A stretch of DNA of 6,453 nucleotides from Acinetobacter sp. (GTDB lineage Bacteria > Pseudomonadota > Gammaproteobacteria > Pseudomonadales > Moraxellaceae), in contig JASLIY010000348.1 in assembly GCA_030152675.1 (NCBI GenBank), positions 1-6,453 on the forward strand. Direction: 5' to 3'. This document shows, one piece after another, positions 1-6,358 of this stretch. Within the stretch, counting starts at the first letter, position 1. Each line of letters opens with the position of its first letter. The notes beneath the pieces are model-generated. The model worked only from the letters and a program-made list of their open reading frames with translations, was not told the origin of the DNA and ran no database searches. The translations under genes were made by a program, and so were the position numbers.

Positions 1-58
1 GGGCTCCTGTAATCCTTGAAAGATAAGATTCACACTAGGTTTCGGCCTATTCACGACA
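1..58. other. short upstream region, no clear promoter
   Basis: This stretch precedes the mrpA start. All three forward frames are closed by stops at or before position 25, so no upstream + strand gene runs into mrpA. A TTGAAA at 16-21 resembles a -35 box and TAAGAT at 23-28 weakly resembles a -10 box, but they are not spaced to work together. I therefore do not call a promoter; it may lie further upstream. On the minus strand, positions 3-7 read AGGAG, which could be the ribosome binding site of a divergent gene just outside the window. That last point is inference only. Confidence 0.3.
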
Positions 59-2899
59 TTGGATACGAGTGTGCTACCGATTATTATATTGTTACCCTTA
101 ATACTTGGCACTACCCTAGTCTCGTGGCTGAAGAGATTTTCACGCGGGGTGACTGCCTTAGGGGCTATTGGAGTCAGTTTAACCAGTTTCATCTTGTTAC
201 TGACTCAGGCAAAGCAGGTTTTTCAAGGCGCGAGTCTGATGGAAAGCTGGCCTTGGCTCACCCAGTTGGGCATTGATTTCAGCTTCCGTCTCGACGCACT
301 AGGTTTGATTTTCGCTTTGCTGATCACTGGGATCGGCACCCTCATTTATATCTATGCGTATTATTATTTAAGTCCTCAAAATTCACTGAGTAAACTTTAT
401 ATCCTGCTGATGCTGTTTATGGCAGCCATGCTTGGGATTTCGCTTTCTAATAATTTAATGATCTTGTTGGTCTTTTGGGAATTGACCAGTATCTCTTCGT
501 TCTTGTTGGTCGGGTATTGGAGCAATTACGATGCCGCGCAACGTGGCGCACGTATGGCCATGACCATCACCGGCATGGGCGGTTTGGCGCTGCTCGGGGC
601 ATTTATCTTATTGGGTCAAGTCACCGGCACCTATGAAATCGATCAGATCTTGACGATGGGTGCTGTGATCCAAAACGATCCTTTATTTATCCCGATCTTA
701 GGGCTGGTGCTGCTCGGTGCATTTACCAAAAGTGCGCAATTTCCCTTTCATTTCTGGCTCCCAAATGCCATGGCCGCACCGACGCCAGTCTCGGCGTATC
801 TACACTCTGCCACCATGGTCAAAGCCGGGATCTTTTTATTGGCACGTCTGTTGCCGATCTTTGTCGGTTCTGCGCTGTTCCACAATATCGTCACCACCAT
901 TGGTCTCTTCACTTTCTGTATGGCTGCGTTTTTCGCCATCTTTAAAGAAGATTTAAAAGGGCTCTTGGCCTACTCCACCATCAGCCATTTGGGTCTGATC
1001 ATCTGTTTACTCGGAATCGGTTCACCCTTGGCGGTTGCTGCGGCGATCTTCCATATTATTAACCACGCCACCTTTAAAGCAGCGCTGTTTATGTTGGCTG
1101 GGATCATTGACCACGAAACCCAAACCCGTGATCTGCGTAAGCTCAGTGGGATTTGGCAACTGCTGCCATTTACCGGCACGCTGGTCATGATCACGGCGGC
1201 ATCGATGGCCGGTGTGCCATTGACCAACGGCTTCTTGTCCAAAGAAATGTTCTTTACCGAACTGTTGGCCAATCTCAGCGGTCCTTATCTGATCCTGGGT
1301 GCCATCGTGGCAACCGTGGCCGGACTCTGTGCCGTGGCCTACTCCACTCGTTTGGTGCATGGGGTATTTTTCAATGGCCCAGTCGGTCGTGAAGTACCCA
1401 ACAAAGACGCGCATGAGCCACCATTGGGCATGCGTGCACCTGCGATATTATTGGCAAGCTTGTGTATCTTGGTCGGTCTTTTCCCTGCGCTGCTGGTCGG
1501 TCCGATCGTCAATGCCGGTACCGCCGCAAGTACCCAAATCGCGGATCTTGCACCCGTCAAGCTAGCGATCTGGCATGGTATCAACGCACCGTTATTGATG
1601 AGTGTGATCGCCCTTGCTGGCGGGATCATGTTCTACTTTATCTTGGCACGTGACAACCGCATCAAACGAATTGATCTGGATGAGCACTTGGGTGCATTTC
1701 AAGGCAAATTAATCTTTGAAAATAGCTTAAAACAACTGCTCAATGTTGCACGTGTGATCAAGAAAAGAACGGAAACTGGTTCATTACAGAACTATCTGCT
1801 CTGCATCGTGGTGTTTAGTATCGCCTTGGTTGCCGCACCCTTAATCAATCAAAACTTAGACATGGGCAGTCGTGAATTGACCCATGCGCCCTTTATCGCC
1901 ATCGTGTTGTGGATGCTGTTGTTCTCCGCCTGCTGGATGATGTTGTGGTTCCATCACGAACGTATCAAAGCAGTCTTGATCAGTGGTGCAATCGGTCTGG
2001 TGGTGACCATGGTCTTTGTGGCCTTGTCTGCACCGGATCTGGCACTCACACAAATCACCGTTGATGTGGTCACCACCGTACTGCTGCTCATGAGCCTGTC
2101 GTTGTTGCCGCAGTTAACGGCCTACGAATCAAGCCGCAGCCGTCGTTGGCGCGACAGTGTCATCGCCATCGTGGCCGGTGTTGGGATTGGTTGGATCGCA
2201 TGGTTACTGCTCACGCGTGATCATCAAAGTATTTCATGGTTCTTTATCCAGCAATCGCTCCCGCTTGGCGGTGGTTCAAACGTGGTCAACGTGATCTTGG
2301 TCGACTTCCGTGGCTTCGATACCTTCGGTGAAATCACCGTACTCGGGATCGCTGCGATTGGGGCACTGTGCATGATGGATGGTATGCGTGAACACGGCAC
2401 CACCATCACCCAAGGGCTGACCTATCGTTTTAACCCCTCCCCGCTGATGTTCCGTATGACCGCCTCTTGGGTTCTTCCTTTGGCGCTGGTGGTGAGTTTA
2501 TATATCTTCCTACGCGGGCATAACTATCCGGGCGGCGGCTTTATTGCCGGTTTGATCACGGCGATGGCATTGATTATTCAATACATTGCGCTGGGTCAAG
2601 ACGATGCCGAGAAGCTGCTCAAAGCCAACTCTGGTCGACGTTATGAAACTTGGATCGGGAGTGGTTTGCTCATCGCTGGAATTGCAGGGGTTGCGGCATG
2701 GTATTGGGGACGTCCGTTCCTGACCAGCGCGCATATCTATGTCGAGCCGCAAATCTTTAGCACCATGCATCTTGCATCTGCGGCTGCATTTGACCTCGGG
2801 GTCTATGCCACCGTGGTCGGCGCAGCGATGTTATTGATTTCTGTATTGGGTGACTCTCGTCATTCCAGTATGGCCGGCCCACTTCCACCAAAGGAGTAA
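59..2899 (+). CDS. mrpA: Mrp cation/H+ antiporter subunit A fused to subunit B (MrpAB)
   Basis: Largest subunit of the Mrp antiporter in the inner membrane, 946 residues with about 20 or more hydrophobic segments. Residues ~60-430 form the NuoL-like antiporter core (Proton_antipo_N and _M). The buried charged residues expected for proton transfer are visible: E141 in VFWELTS, K224 in FTKSAQFPFHFWLP, K300 in DLKGLLAYST, H332/H336 and K340, and K395 in GFLSKE. A polar stretch at ~530-578 matches the lateral-helix region. Residues ~610-780 are the MbhD/MbhE (NuoJ-like) part, with APDLALTQ at 658-665 and FRGFDTFGEITVLGIA at 750-765. From ~790 follows a full MnhB domain with LRGHNYPGGGFIAG (818-831) and FDLGVY (911-916). 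Standalone MrpA is about 780-800 residues and MrpB about 140, so the length fits a complete fusion without loss. The start is TTG; an in-frame stop lies at 23-25 and no ATG is available before the first membrane segment. The stop is 3 bases before mrpC. Confidence 0.95.
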   Translation: MDTSVLPIIILLPLILGTTLVSWLKRFSRGVTALGAIGVSLTSFILLLTQAKQVFQGASLMESWPWLTQLGIDFSFRLDALGLIFALLITGIGTLIYIYAYYYLSPQNSLSKLYILLMLFMAAMLGISLSNNLMILLVFWELTSISSFLLVGYWSNYDAAQRGARMAMTITGMGGLALLGAFILLGQVTGTYEIDQILTMGAVIQNDPLFIPILGLVLLGAFTKSAQFPFHFWLPNAMAAPTPVSAYLHSATMVKAGIFLLARLLPIFVGSALFHNIVTTIGLFTFCMAAFFAIFKEDLKGLLAYSTISHLGLIICLLGIGSPLAVAAAIFHIINHATFKAALFMLAGIIDHETQTRDLRKLSGIWQLLPFTGTLVMITAASMAGVPLTNGFLSKEMFFTELLANLSGPYLILGAIVATVAGLCAVAYSTRLVHGVFFNGPVGREVPNKDAHEPPLGMRAPAILLASLCILVGLFPALLVGPIVNAGTAASTQIADLAPVKLAIWHGINAPLLMSVIALAGGIMFYFILARDNRIKRIDLDEHLGAFQGKLIFENSLKQLLNVARVIKKRTETGSLQNYLLCIVVFSIALVAAPLINQNLDMGSRELTHAPFIAIVLWMLLFSACWMMLWFHHERIKAVLISGAIGLVVTMVFVALSAPDLALTQITVDVVTTVLLLMSLSLLPQLTAYESSRSRRWRDSVIAIVAGVGIGWIAWLLLTRDHQSISWFFIQQSLPLGGGSNVVNVILVDFRGFDTFGEITVLGIAAIGALCMMDGMREHGTTITQGLTYRFNPSPLMFRMTASWVLPLALVVSLYIFLRGHNYPGGGFIAGLITAMALIIQYIALGQDDAEKLLKANSGRRYETWIGSGLLIAGIAGVAAWYWGRPFLTSAHIYVEPQIFSTMHLASAAAFDLGVYATVVGAAMLLISVLGDSRHSSMAGPLPPKE
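2891..2896 (+). promoter_or_regulatory. ribosome binding site of mrpC
   Basis: AAGGAG lies 6 bases before the mrpC ATG at 2903 and is formed by the last two sense codons (Lys-Glu) of mrpA. It fixes the mrpC start and suggests that ribosomes finishing mrpA re-initiate on mrpC. Confidence 0.85.
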
Positions 2900-2902
2900 T
2901 TC

Positions 2903-3271
2903 ATGATCAGTTTAGAGTTTTTACTGGCCACTGCGATTGGATTACTGGTCGCGACAGGGGTGTATTTGATCCTTCGCGCACGTACCTTTCCGGTGGTGCT
3001 CGGCTTAGCGGTGATTGGTTATGCCGTAAACTTATTTTTATTTGCCATGGGCCGTATCCAGCTCAGCGCACCTGCGCTGCTGACAGATGCCAGTCGCGTC
3101 ACTGACCCACTGCCACAAGCCCTGGTTTTAACTGCAATTGTGATTGGTTTTGCCACCACTGCATTCATCGTGCAGTTGGCCTTACGGAGTCGTTATGAAT
3201 CGGGTAACGATCATGTCGACTCCAAAGAGGATGTCACCACGCCAGATCCACGCGAGGATGAGCCTGAATGA
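2903..3271 (+). CDS. mrpC: Mrp cation/H+ antiporter subunit C (NuoK-like)
   Basis: A 122-residue membrane protein of the NuoK/MnhC family (Oxidored_q2). It has three hydrophobic segments at about 4-23, 30-50 and 72-95. Family signatures are visible: GLAVIGYAVNLFLFAMG at 34-50 and DPLPQALVLTAIVIGFA at 68-84, which is the most diagnostic motif of MrpC. In the Mrp complex this subunit sits between the MrpA C-terminal part and MrpD and is thought to contribute to the proton path. After about residue 96 comes a hydrophilic, acidic tail (SKEDVTTPDPREDEPE) that should be cytoplasmic. The length is close to the usual 110-125 residues. The ATG follows a good AAGGAG site, and the stop overlaps the start of mrpD by 4 bases. 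The family assignment is secure; whether the cation is Na+ or K+ cannot be told from this subunit. Confidence 0.96.
   Translation: MISLEFLLATAIGLLVATGVYLILRARTFPVVLGLAVIGYAVNLFLFAMGRIQLSAPALLTDASRVTDPLPQALVLTAIVIGFATTAFIVQLALRSRYESGNDHVDSKEDVTTPDPREDEPE
3254..3258 (+). promoter_or_regulatory. probable ribosome binding site of mrpD
   Basis: GAGGA inside the 3' end of mrpC lies 9 bases before the ATG at 3268 and 12 before a second ATG at 3271. The spacing favours the first ATG, whose ATGA overlap with the mrpC stop is typical of translational coupling. The site is weaker than those of mrpC, mrpF and mrpG. Confidence 0.5.
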
Positions 3272-5115
3272 TGAATTTTCTAGAATTTTGGCACACCCAT
3301 ACCCCAATTTTTGCAATTTTAATTCCGGCGTTTACCGCCTTTGTTTTGGTGATCTTGGGCAATCCAGGCTCGGGCTCACTGGCCCAAGACTGGCGTCAGC
3401 CGTGGCGTCGCGGGCTGAGTTTGGTCTCGGTGCTGCTCGGTTTAGCCACTGCGATCAACTATGTCATCCAAGCCAACCAAGGCCAACTCATCGTCTATCA
3501 ACTCGGTGAGTGGACCGCGCCATTTGGCATCGTCTTGGTCTTGGATCGTCTCTCGGCCATGATGGTGCTATTAACCTATGCGCTGGCGGCTCCACTGCTG
3601 TGGTTTGCCAGTAAGCAATGGGATGAACGCGGGCGTTATTTTCATGCCATGTCGCACTTCTTGCTCATGGGACTATGCGGTGCCTTCCTGACCGGTGACT
3701 TATTTAACCTGTTTGTATTCTTTGAAATCCTGTTGATGGCGTCTTATGTCCTACTGCTGCATGGTCAAGGCAAAGCACGTTTCCAACTCGGTATCCACTA
3801 CGTCAGTATCAACTTGCTGGCCTCTGCCCTGTTCCTGATCGGCCTCGGCATGATTTACGGCAGCGTCGGCAGTCTCAACATGACCGATGTGGCGCGCATG
3901 ATGCCCTTACTGCCTGAGGATCAACATCGTTTGGCAACCGCAGGCGGCCTGTTGCTGTTCGTGGTGTTTGGGATCAAAGCTGCGATTTTACCGGTCGGCT
4001 TCTGGTTACCGAAAACCTATGCGGTCGCCACCACGCCCGTAGCTGCCTTATTTACCATCATGACCAAAGTCGGCGTCTATGCGATTTTGCGTGTCAACGC
4101 GACCGTGTTTCATGATGAACTCAGCCAGCAGATTTTAAGCACATGGCTGTTGCCATTGGCACTACTGACTTCGCTCTATGGGGTGATGGGTGCATTGGCC
4201 GCAGACCGTTTACGTCGCTTTGTCGGCTTTATGGTGCTGTCATCCATCGGGACCATCCTCACTGCGATCGCCATGATGGACAGCACTGCATGGGCAGCAG
4301 CCCTGTATTACTTGGTACACAGTACCTTGATTGCGGCGGCATTTTATCTGCTCTGTGGTTGGATCACCTCACAGCGTGGCGAATTTAAAGATCACCTCAA
4401 AGTTGCACCGCGCATGAAACAACAATTTGCGGTGTCGATGAGCTTCTTTATCATTGCGCTGATGATGGCAGGTCTTCCCCCCTTCAGTGGTTTCTGGGGC
4501 AAGGTCTTGATCCTCAAAGCCAGCAGTGGTTTTTATGCACAAGGTTGGGTGATTGCCACACTTTTGTTGGTGAGTTTGCTCAGTATCATCGCCTTTACCC
4601 GCGCTGGATTTATCCTGTTTTGGCGCGCCACAGCCCCTGAGGACAACCCGAAAGAGGCTGGCTATCTCGACTATCAAACCCTGCCGGGCAAAGCACCAGC
4701 ACGTAATGATAAAACCATTTATGTGTTATTGGGTGGCTTGATGCTGTATGTGGTCTTTGCCGCACCGATCATTCACTATGTGGAAAAAACCGGTCTGCAA
4801 ATCGCCAATAGCCAAGGCTATATCCAAGCGGTCTTAAAAACAGATCAAGATGGCGAAGTCATCAGTGTGCAACCTTTTGATCCGCTGTATTTGCCTGAAA
4901 CCAAATATGCAGGTGAATCAGATGATATCTATGCACCGACGATTCCGTATTTGATCAGCGAGAAGACCTTGCAAGGCGAGCATATTTCACCGTTCAAGCA
5001 AGAGCAGATCCAGTTGCAAAAACAGGCCCAAGGCCTTGAGCAATCCAAACAAGATCCGTCCAAGCAAGAACAACTGAAAGCTGCGCCAGAACTACTTACG
5101 CCGATGGAGCCATAA
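3268..5115 (+). CDS. mrpD: Mrp cation/H+ antiporter subunit D (NuoM/N-like)
   Basis: Second antiporter-like subunit, 615 residues, with the Proton_antipo_M domain at about 145-445 and roughly 14 membrane segments up to ~500. Key charged residues are present: E153 in LFVFFEILL (the counterpart of the essential MrpD glutamate studied in Bacillus), K237 in FGIKAAILPVGFWLPK, K267 in TIMTKVGVYAILR, H351 in YYLVHSTLIAAA and K412 in PPFSGFWGKVLILKA. Where MrpA has DLKGLLAYS, this protein has DRLRRFVGFMVLSSIG (313-328), with Arg in place of Lys; the wording resembles PhaD-type proteins of Gram-negative bacteria. After the last hydrophobic segment (~484-503) there is a conserved-looking stretch around QGYIQAVL (516-523), then a hydrophilic tail to 615 rich in Gln and Lys. 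The protein is about 100 residues longer than typical MrpD. It starts at the first of two tandem ATG codons, overlapping mrpC by 4 bases, and ends directly against mrpE. Confidence 0.96.
   Translation: MMNFLEFWHTHTPIFAILIPAFTAFVLVILGNPGSGSLAQDWRQPWRRGLSLVSVLLGLATAINYVIQANQGQLIVYQLGEWTAPFGIVLVLDRLSAMMVLLTYALAAPLLWFASKQWDERGRYFHAMSHFLLMGLCGAFLTGDLFNLFVFFEILLMASYVLLLHGQGKARFQLGIHYVSINLLASALFLIGLGMIYGSVGSLNMTDVARMMPLLPEDQHRLATAGGLLLFVVFGIKAAILPVGFWLPKTYAVATTPVAALFTIMTKVGVYAILRVNATVFHDELSQQILSTWLLPLALLTSLYGVMGALAADRLRRFVGFMVLSSIGTILTAIAMMDSTAWAAALYYLVHSTLIAAAFYLLCGWITSQRGEFKDHLKVAPRMKQQFAVSMSFFIIALMMAGLPPFSGFWGKVLILKASSGFYAQGWVIATLLLVSLLSIIAFTRAGFILFWRATAPEDNPKEAGYLDYQTLPGKAPARNDKTIYVLLGGLMLYVVFAAPIIHYVEKTGLQIANSQGYIQAVLKTDQDGEVISVQPFDPLYLPETKYAGESDDIYAPTIPYLISEKTLQGEHISPFKQEQIQLQKQAQGLEQSKQDPSKQEQLKAAPELLTPMEP
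5106..5109 (+). promoter_or_regulatory. ribosome binding site of mrpE
   Basis: GGAG lies 6 bases before the mrpE ATG at 5116, inside the last codons of mrpD. The mrpD TAA stop directly abuts the ATG, so the two genes have no gap and are probably translationally coupled. Confidence 0.65.
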
Positions 5116-5643
5116 ATGAAAAAGCATACTCGCTCTTTTATCGACACCTATATCCCGCATCCTTTTGTGACGGTATTGGTGGCAGTGGCCTGGCTGATGT
5201 TGTCGCAAAGTGCTGAACTGTTTGATATCACCATGGCGCTGATCCTCGGTCTATTGATCCCGAAAATGGTACAGCCCTTCATCATACGCACCCCCAATAT
5301 TCAATGGGGCTTGGCATTGAAACTGTTTTTTGTGGTGCTCAAAGATATCATTCGCTCCAACATCATCGTTGCCAAACAGGTGTTGGGTCCGATGAAGAAC
5401 CTGACCCCGAAATGGTATCGTGTGCCTTTGGATACTGACCATGAACATGTCAATACCTTATTGGCGATGATCATCACTACCACGCCAGGCACCGTCACCG
5501 CGGGCATCGATCAGGAACGCGGAGACATCTTGGTACATGCACTGAGCTGTGACGATCCTGATGCGGACATCCACGATATCAAGACCCGTTATGAAGCACC
5601 ATTACTGGCGATCTTTAATGTGCAGCAAGGAGAAAAATCATGA
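5116..5643 (+). CDS. mrpE: Mrp cation/H+ antiporter subunit E (MnhE family)
   Basis: A 175-residue accessory subunit of the MNHE family, slightly longer than the usual 158-170. Two hydrophobic stretches lie near the N-terminus (about 16-32 and 37-57, the second ending in LLIPKMVQPF). A further amphipathic to hydrophobic segment (66-90) carries the family wording LKDIIRSNIIVAKQVL (75-90). The C-terminal half is a soluble domain facing the cytoplasm, with the diagnostic TTTPGTVT at 121-128 and DILVHALSCDD at 137-147. The Thr-Pro of this motif matches the conserved pair shown by mutagenesis in Bacillus Mrp to matter for activity (from memory). No catalytic chemistry is known for MrpE; it is required for full antiport and complex function. 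The gene begins immediately after the mrpD stop and overlaps mrpF by 4 bases. Confidence 0.95.
   Translation: MKKHTRSFIDTYIPHPFVTVLVAVAWLMLSQSAELFDITMALILGLLIPKMVQPFIIRTPNIQWGLALKLFFVVLKDIIRSNIIVAKQVLGPMKNLTPKWYRVPLDTDHEHVNTLLAMIITTTPGTVTAGIDQERGDILVHALSCDDPDADIHDIKTRYEAPLLAIFNVQQGEKS
5627..5632 (+). promoter_or_regulatory. ribosome binding site of mrpF
   Basis: AAGGAG lies 7 bases before the ATG at 5640, within the last codons of mrpE. It is a strong site that fixes the mrpF start, whose ATGA overlaps the mrpE stop. Confidence 0.85.
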
Positions 5644-5915
5644 TCATCTTGCCTTATGCCCTCGGCATTGCGCTGCTCGGGGTCACGATTTCGATGCTGC
5701 TGTGCTTGATCCGCCTGATCATGGGGCCTTCAATCGTGGATCGTTTGCTGGCACTGGACACTTTGTTTCTCAATGCTACCTGCTTGATCATCATCTTAGG
5801 GATCTACTGGACCAGCACCTCGATGTTTGAAGGGGCGCTCTTGGTTGCGATGTTGGGCTTTGTCTCGACCGCAGCATTGGCGCGTTATTTCACCACTGGC
5901 CATGTGATCGATTAG
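5640..5915 (+). CDS. mrpF: Mrp cation/H+ antiporter subunit F (MrpF/PhaF family)
   Basis: A 91-residue membrane protein, the normal length for MrpF, with three hydrophobic segments at about 4-26, 40-58 and 63-82. The family signature is clear: RLIMGPSIVDRLLALDTL at 25-42, including the conserved D34-R35 pair and D40, followed by ALLVAMLGFVSTAALARY at 66-83. MrpF is a small core subunit placed between MrpE and MrpG in the complex, and its conserved Asp is thought to take part in cation or proton movement (family knowledge). A strong AAGGAG site precedes the ATG, which overlaps the mrpE stop by 4 bases. The gene ends in a TAG that itself forms part of the mrpG ribosome binding site. Nothing is truncated. 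Confidence 0.96.
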   Translation: MIILPYALGIALLGVTISMLLCLIRLIMGPSIVDRLLALDTLFLNATCLIIILGIYWTSTSMFEGALLVAMLGFVSTAALARYFTTGHVID

Positions 5916-5918
5916 GAG
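5914..5918 (+). promoter_or_regulatory. ribosome binding site of mrpG
   Basis: AGGAG overlaps the last two bases of the mrpF TAG stop (5913-5915) and lies 6 bases before the mrpG ATG at 5925. It supports this start and coupled translation of F and G. Confidence 0.85.
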
Positions 5919-5924
5919 AAAATT

Positions 5925-6305
5925 ATGCAACTTGCACTGGAAATTATTATTTCTTTCTTCCTGATCATCGGCGCATTCTTTACCTTGGTCGGTGGGATCG
6001 GCATGCTCCGCCTACCCGATTTGTTTATGCGGCTACATGCACCGACGAAGTCCAGCACCTTAGGTCTGGGCAGCTTTTTGATCGCAGCCATGGTCTATGC
6101 TGGGGCGCATGGTCAATTTGGCTTTGCTGAACTCTTGATTACCTTCTTGGCCTTTATCACCGCGCCAGTATCCGCCAACTTAATCGCTCAAGCTGCCCTG
6201 CACTTGCGTTTACGTTCCATGGGCGGCGATGTGCCTGAAGCCATTAATCGTCCATTGCCGTGGCAACGCCAACGTCGGATAAAACAGTTTGATGAAGAGA
6301 TTTAG
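5925..6305 (+). CDS. mrpG: Mrp cation/H+ antiporter subunit G (PhaG/MnhG family)
   Basis: A 126-residue subunit of the PhaG_MnhG_YufB family, at the usual length. Three hydrophobic segments lie at about 4-27, 45-62 and 66-90. The two hallmark motifs are present: GIGMLRLPDLFMRLHAPTKS at 24-43, followed by STLGLGS, and FLAFITAPVSANLIAQAAL at 74-92. In the second motif P81 corresponds to the conserved proline tested in Bacillus MrpG (from memory). The tail after residue 95 is hydrophilic and Arg/Gln-rich (PWQRQRRIK at 112-120) and should be cytoplasmic. It is the last gene of the operon, read from an AGGAG-preceded ATG 9 bases after mrpF and followed 16 bases later by a terminator-like hairpin. 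I see no abnormality. Confidence 0.96.
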   Translation: MQLALEIIISFFLIIGAFFTLVGGIGMLRLPDLFMRLHAPTKSSTLGLGSFLIAAMVYAGAHGQFGFAELLITFLAFITAPVSANLIAQAALHLRLRSMGGDVPEAINRPLPWQRQRRIKQFDEEI

Positions 6306-6321
6306 ACTTTAGAAACATAAC

Positions 6322-6345
6322 ACAAGGGAGCGCAAGCTCCCTTGT
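6322..6345. terminator. hairpin terminator between convergent genes
   Basis: A perfect 10-bp stem, ACAAGGGAGC (6322-6331) with GCTCCCTTGT (6336-6345), closes a GCAA loop, a stable GNRA-type tetraloop. It lies 16 bases after the mrpG stop and 13 bases before the stop of the minus-strand frame ending at 6359. The U-tract is poor on both sides: TTGTTGC after the stem on +, and a broken T-rich run on -. Bidirectional termination is therefore likely but may be incomplete; some stabilising role at the 3' end is also possible. Confidence 0.75.
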
Positions 6346-6358
6346 TGCACTCCCCTGC

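Noticed and set aside
16..44. sigma-70 promoter from TTGAAA at 16-21
   Set aside because: No acceptable -10 box is found 16-18 bases downstream; the TAAGAT at 23-28 is far too close.
16..276. Open frame of 86 codons from a TTG, overlapping the mrpA start
   Set aside because: It lies in another frame over the conserved MrpA N-terminus, and its translation is not like a membrane subunit or any known family.
1022..1414. 130-codon minus-strand frame inside mrpA
   Set aside because: It is antisense to the conserved antiporter core; its His/Gln-rich composition is typical of a shadow frame and it has no ribosome site.
4369..4677. 102-codon minus-strand frame inside mrpD
   Set aside because: It is antisense to conserved MrpD segments, has low-quality composition and no supporting context.
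59..5115. Respiratory complex I (NuoL/K/M) operon
   Set aside because: The NuoL/K/M likeness is real by homology, but the MnhB domain and the mrpE, mrpF and mrpG genes, with no Nuo hydrophilic subunits, identify an Mrp antiporter.
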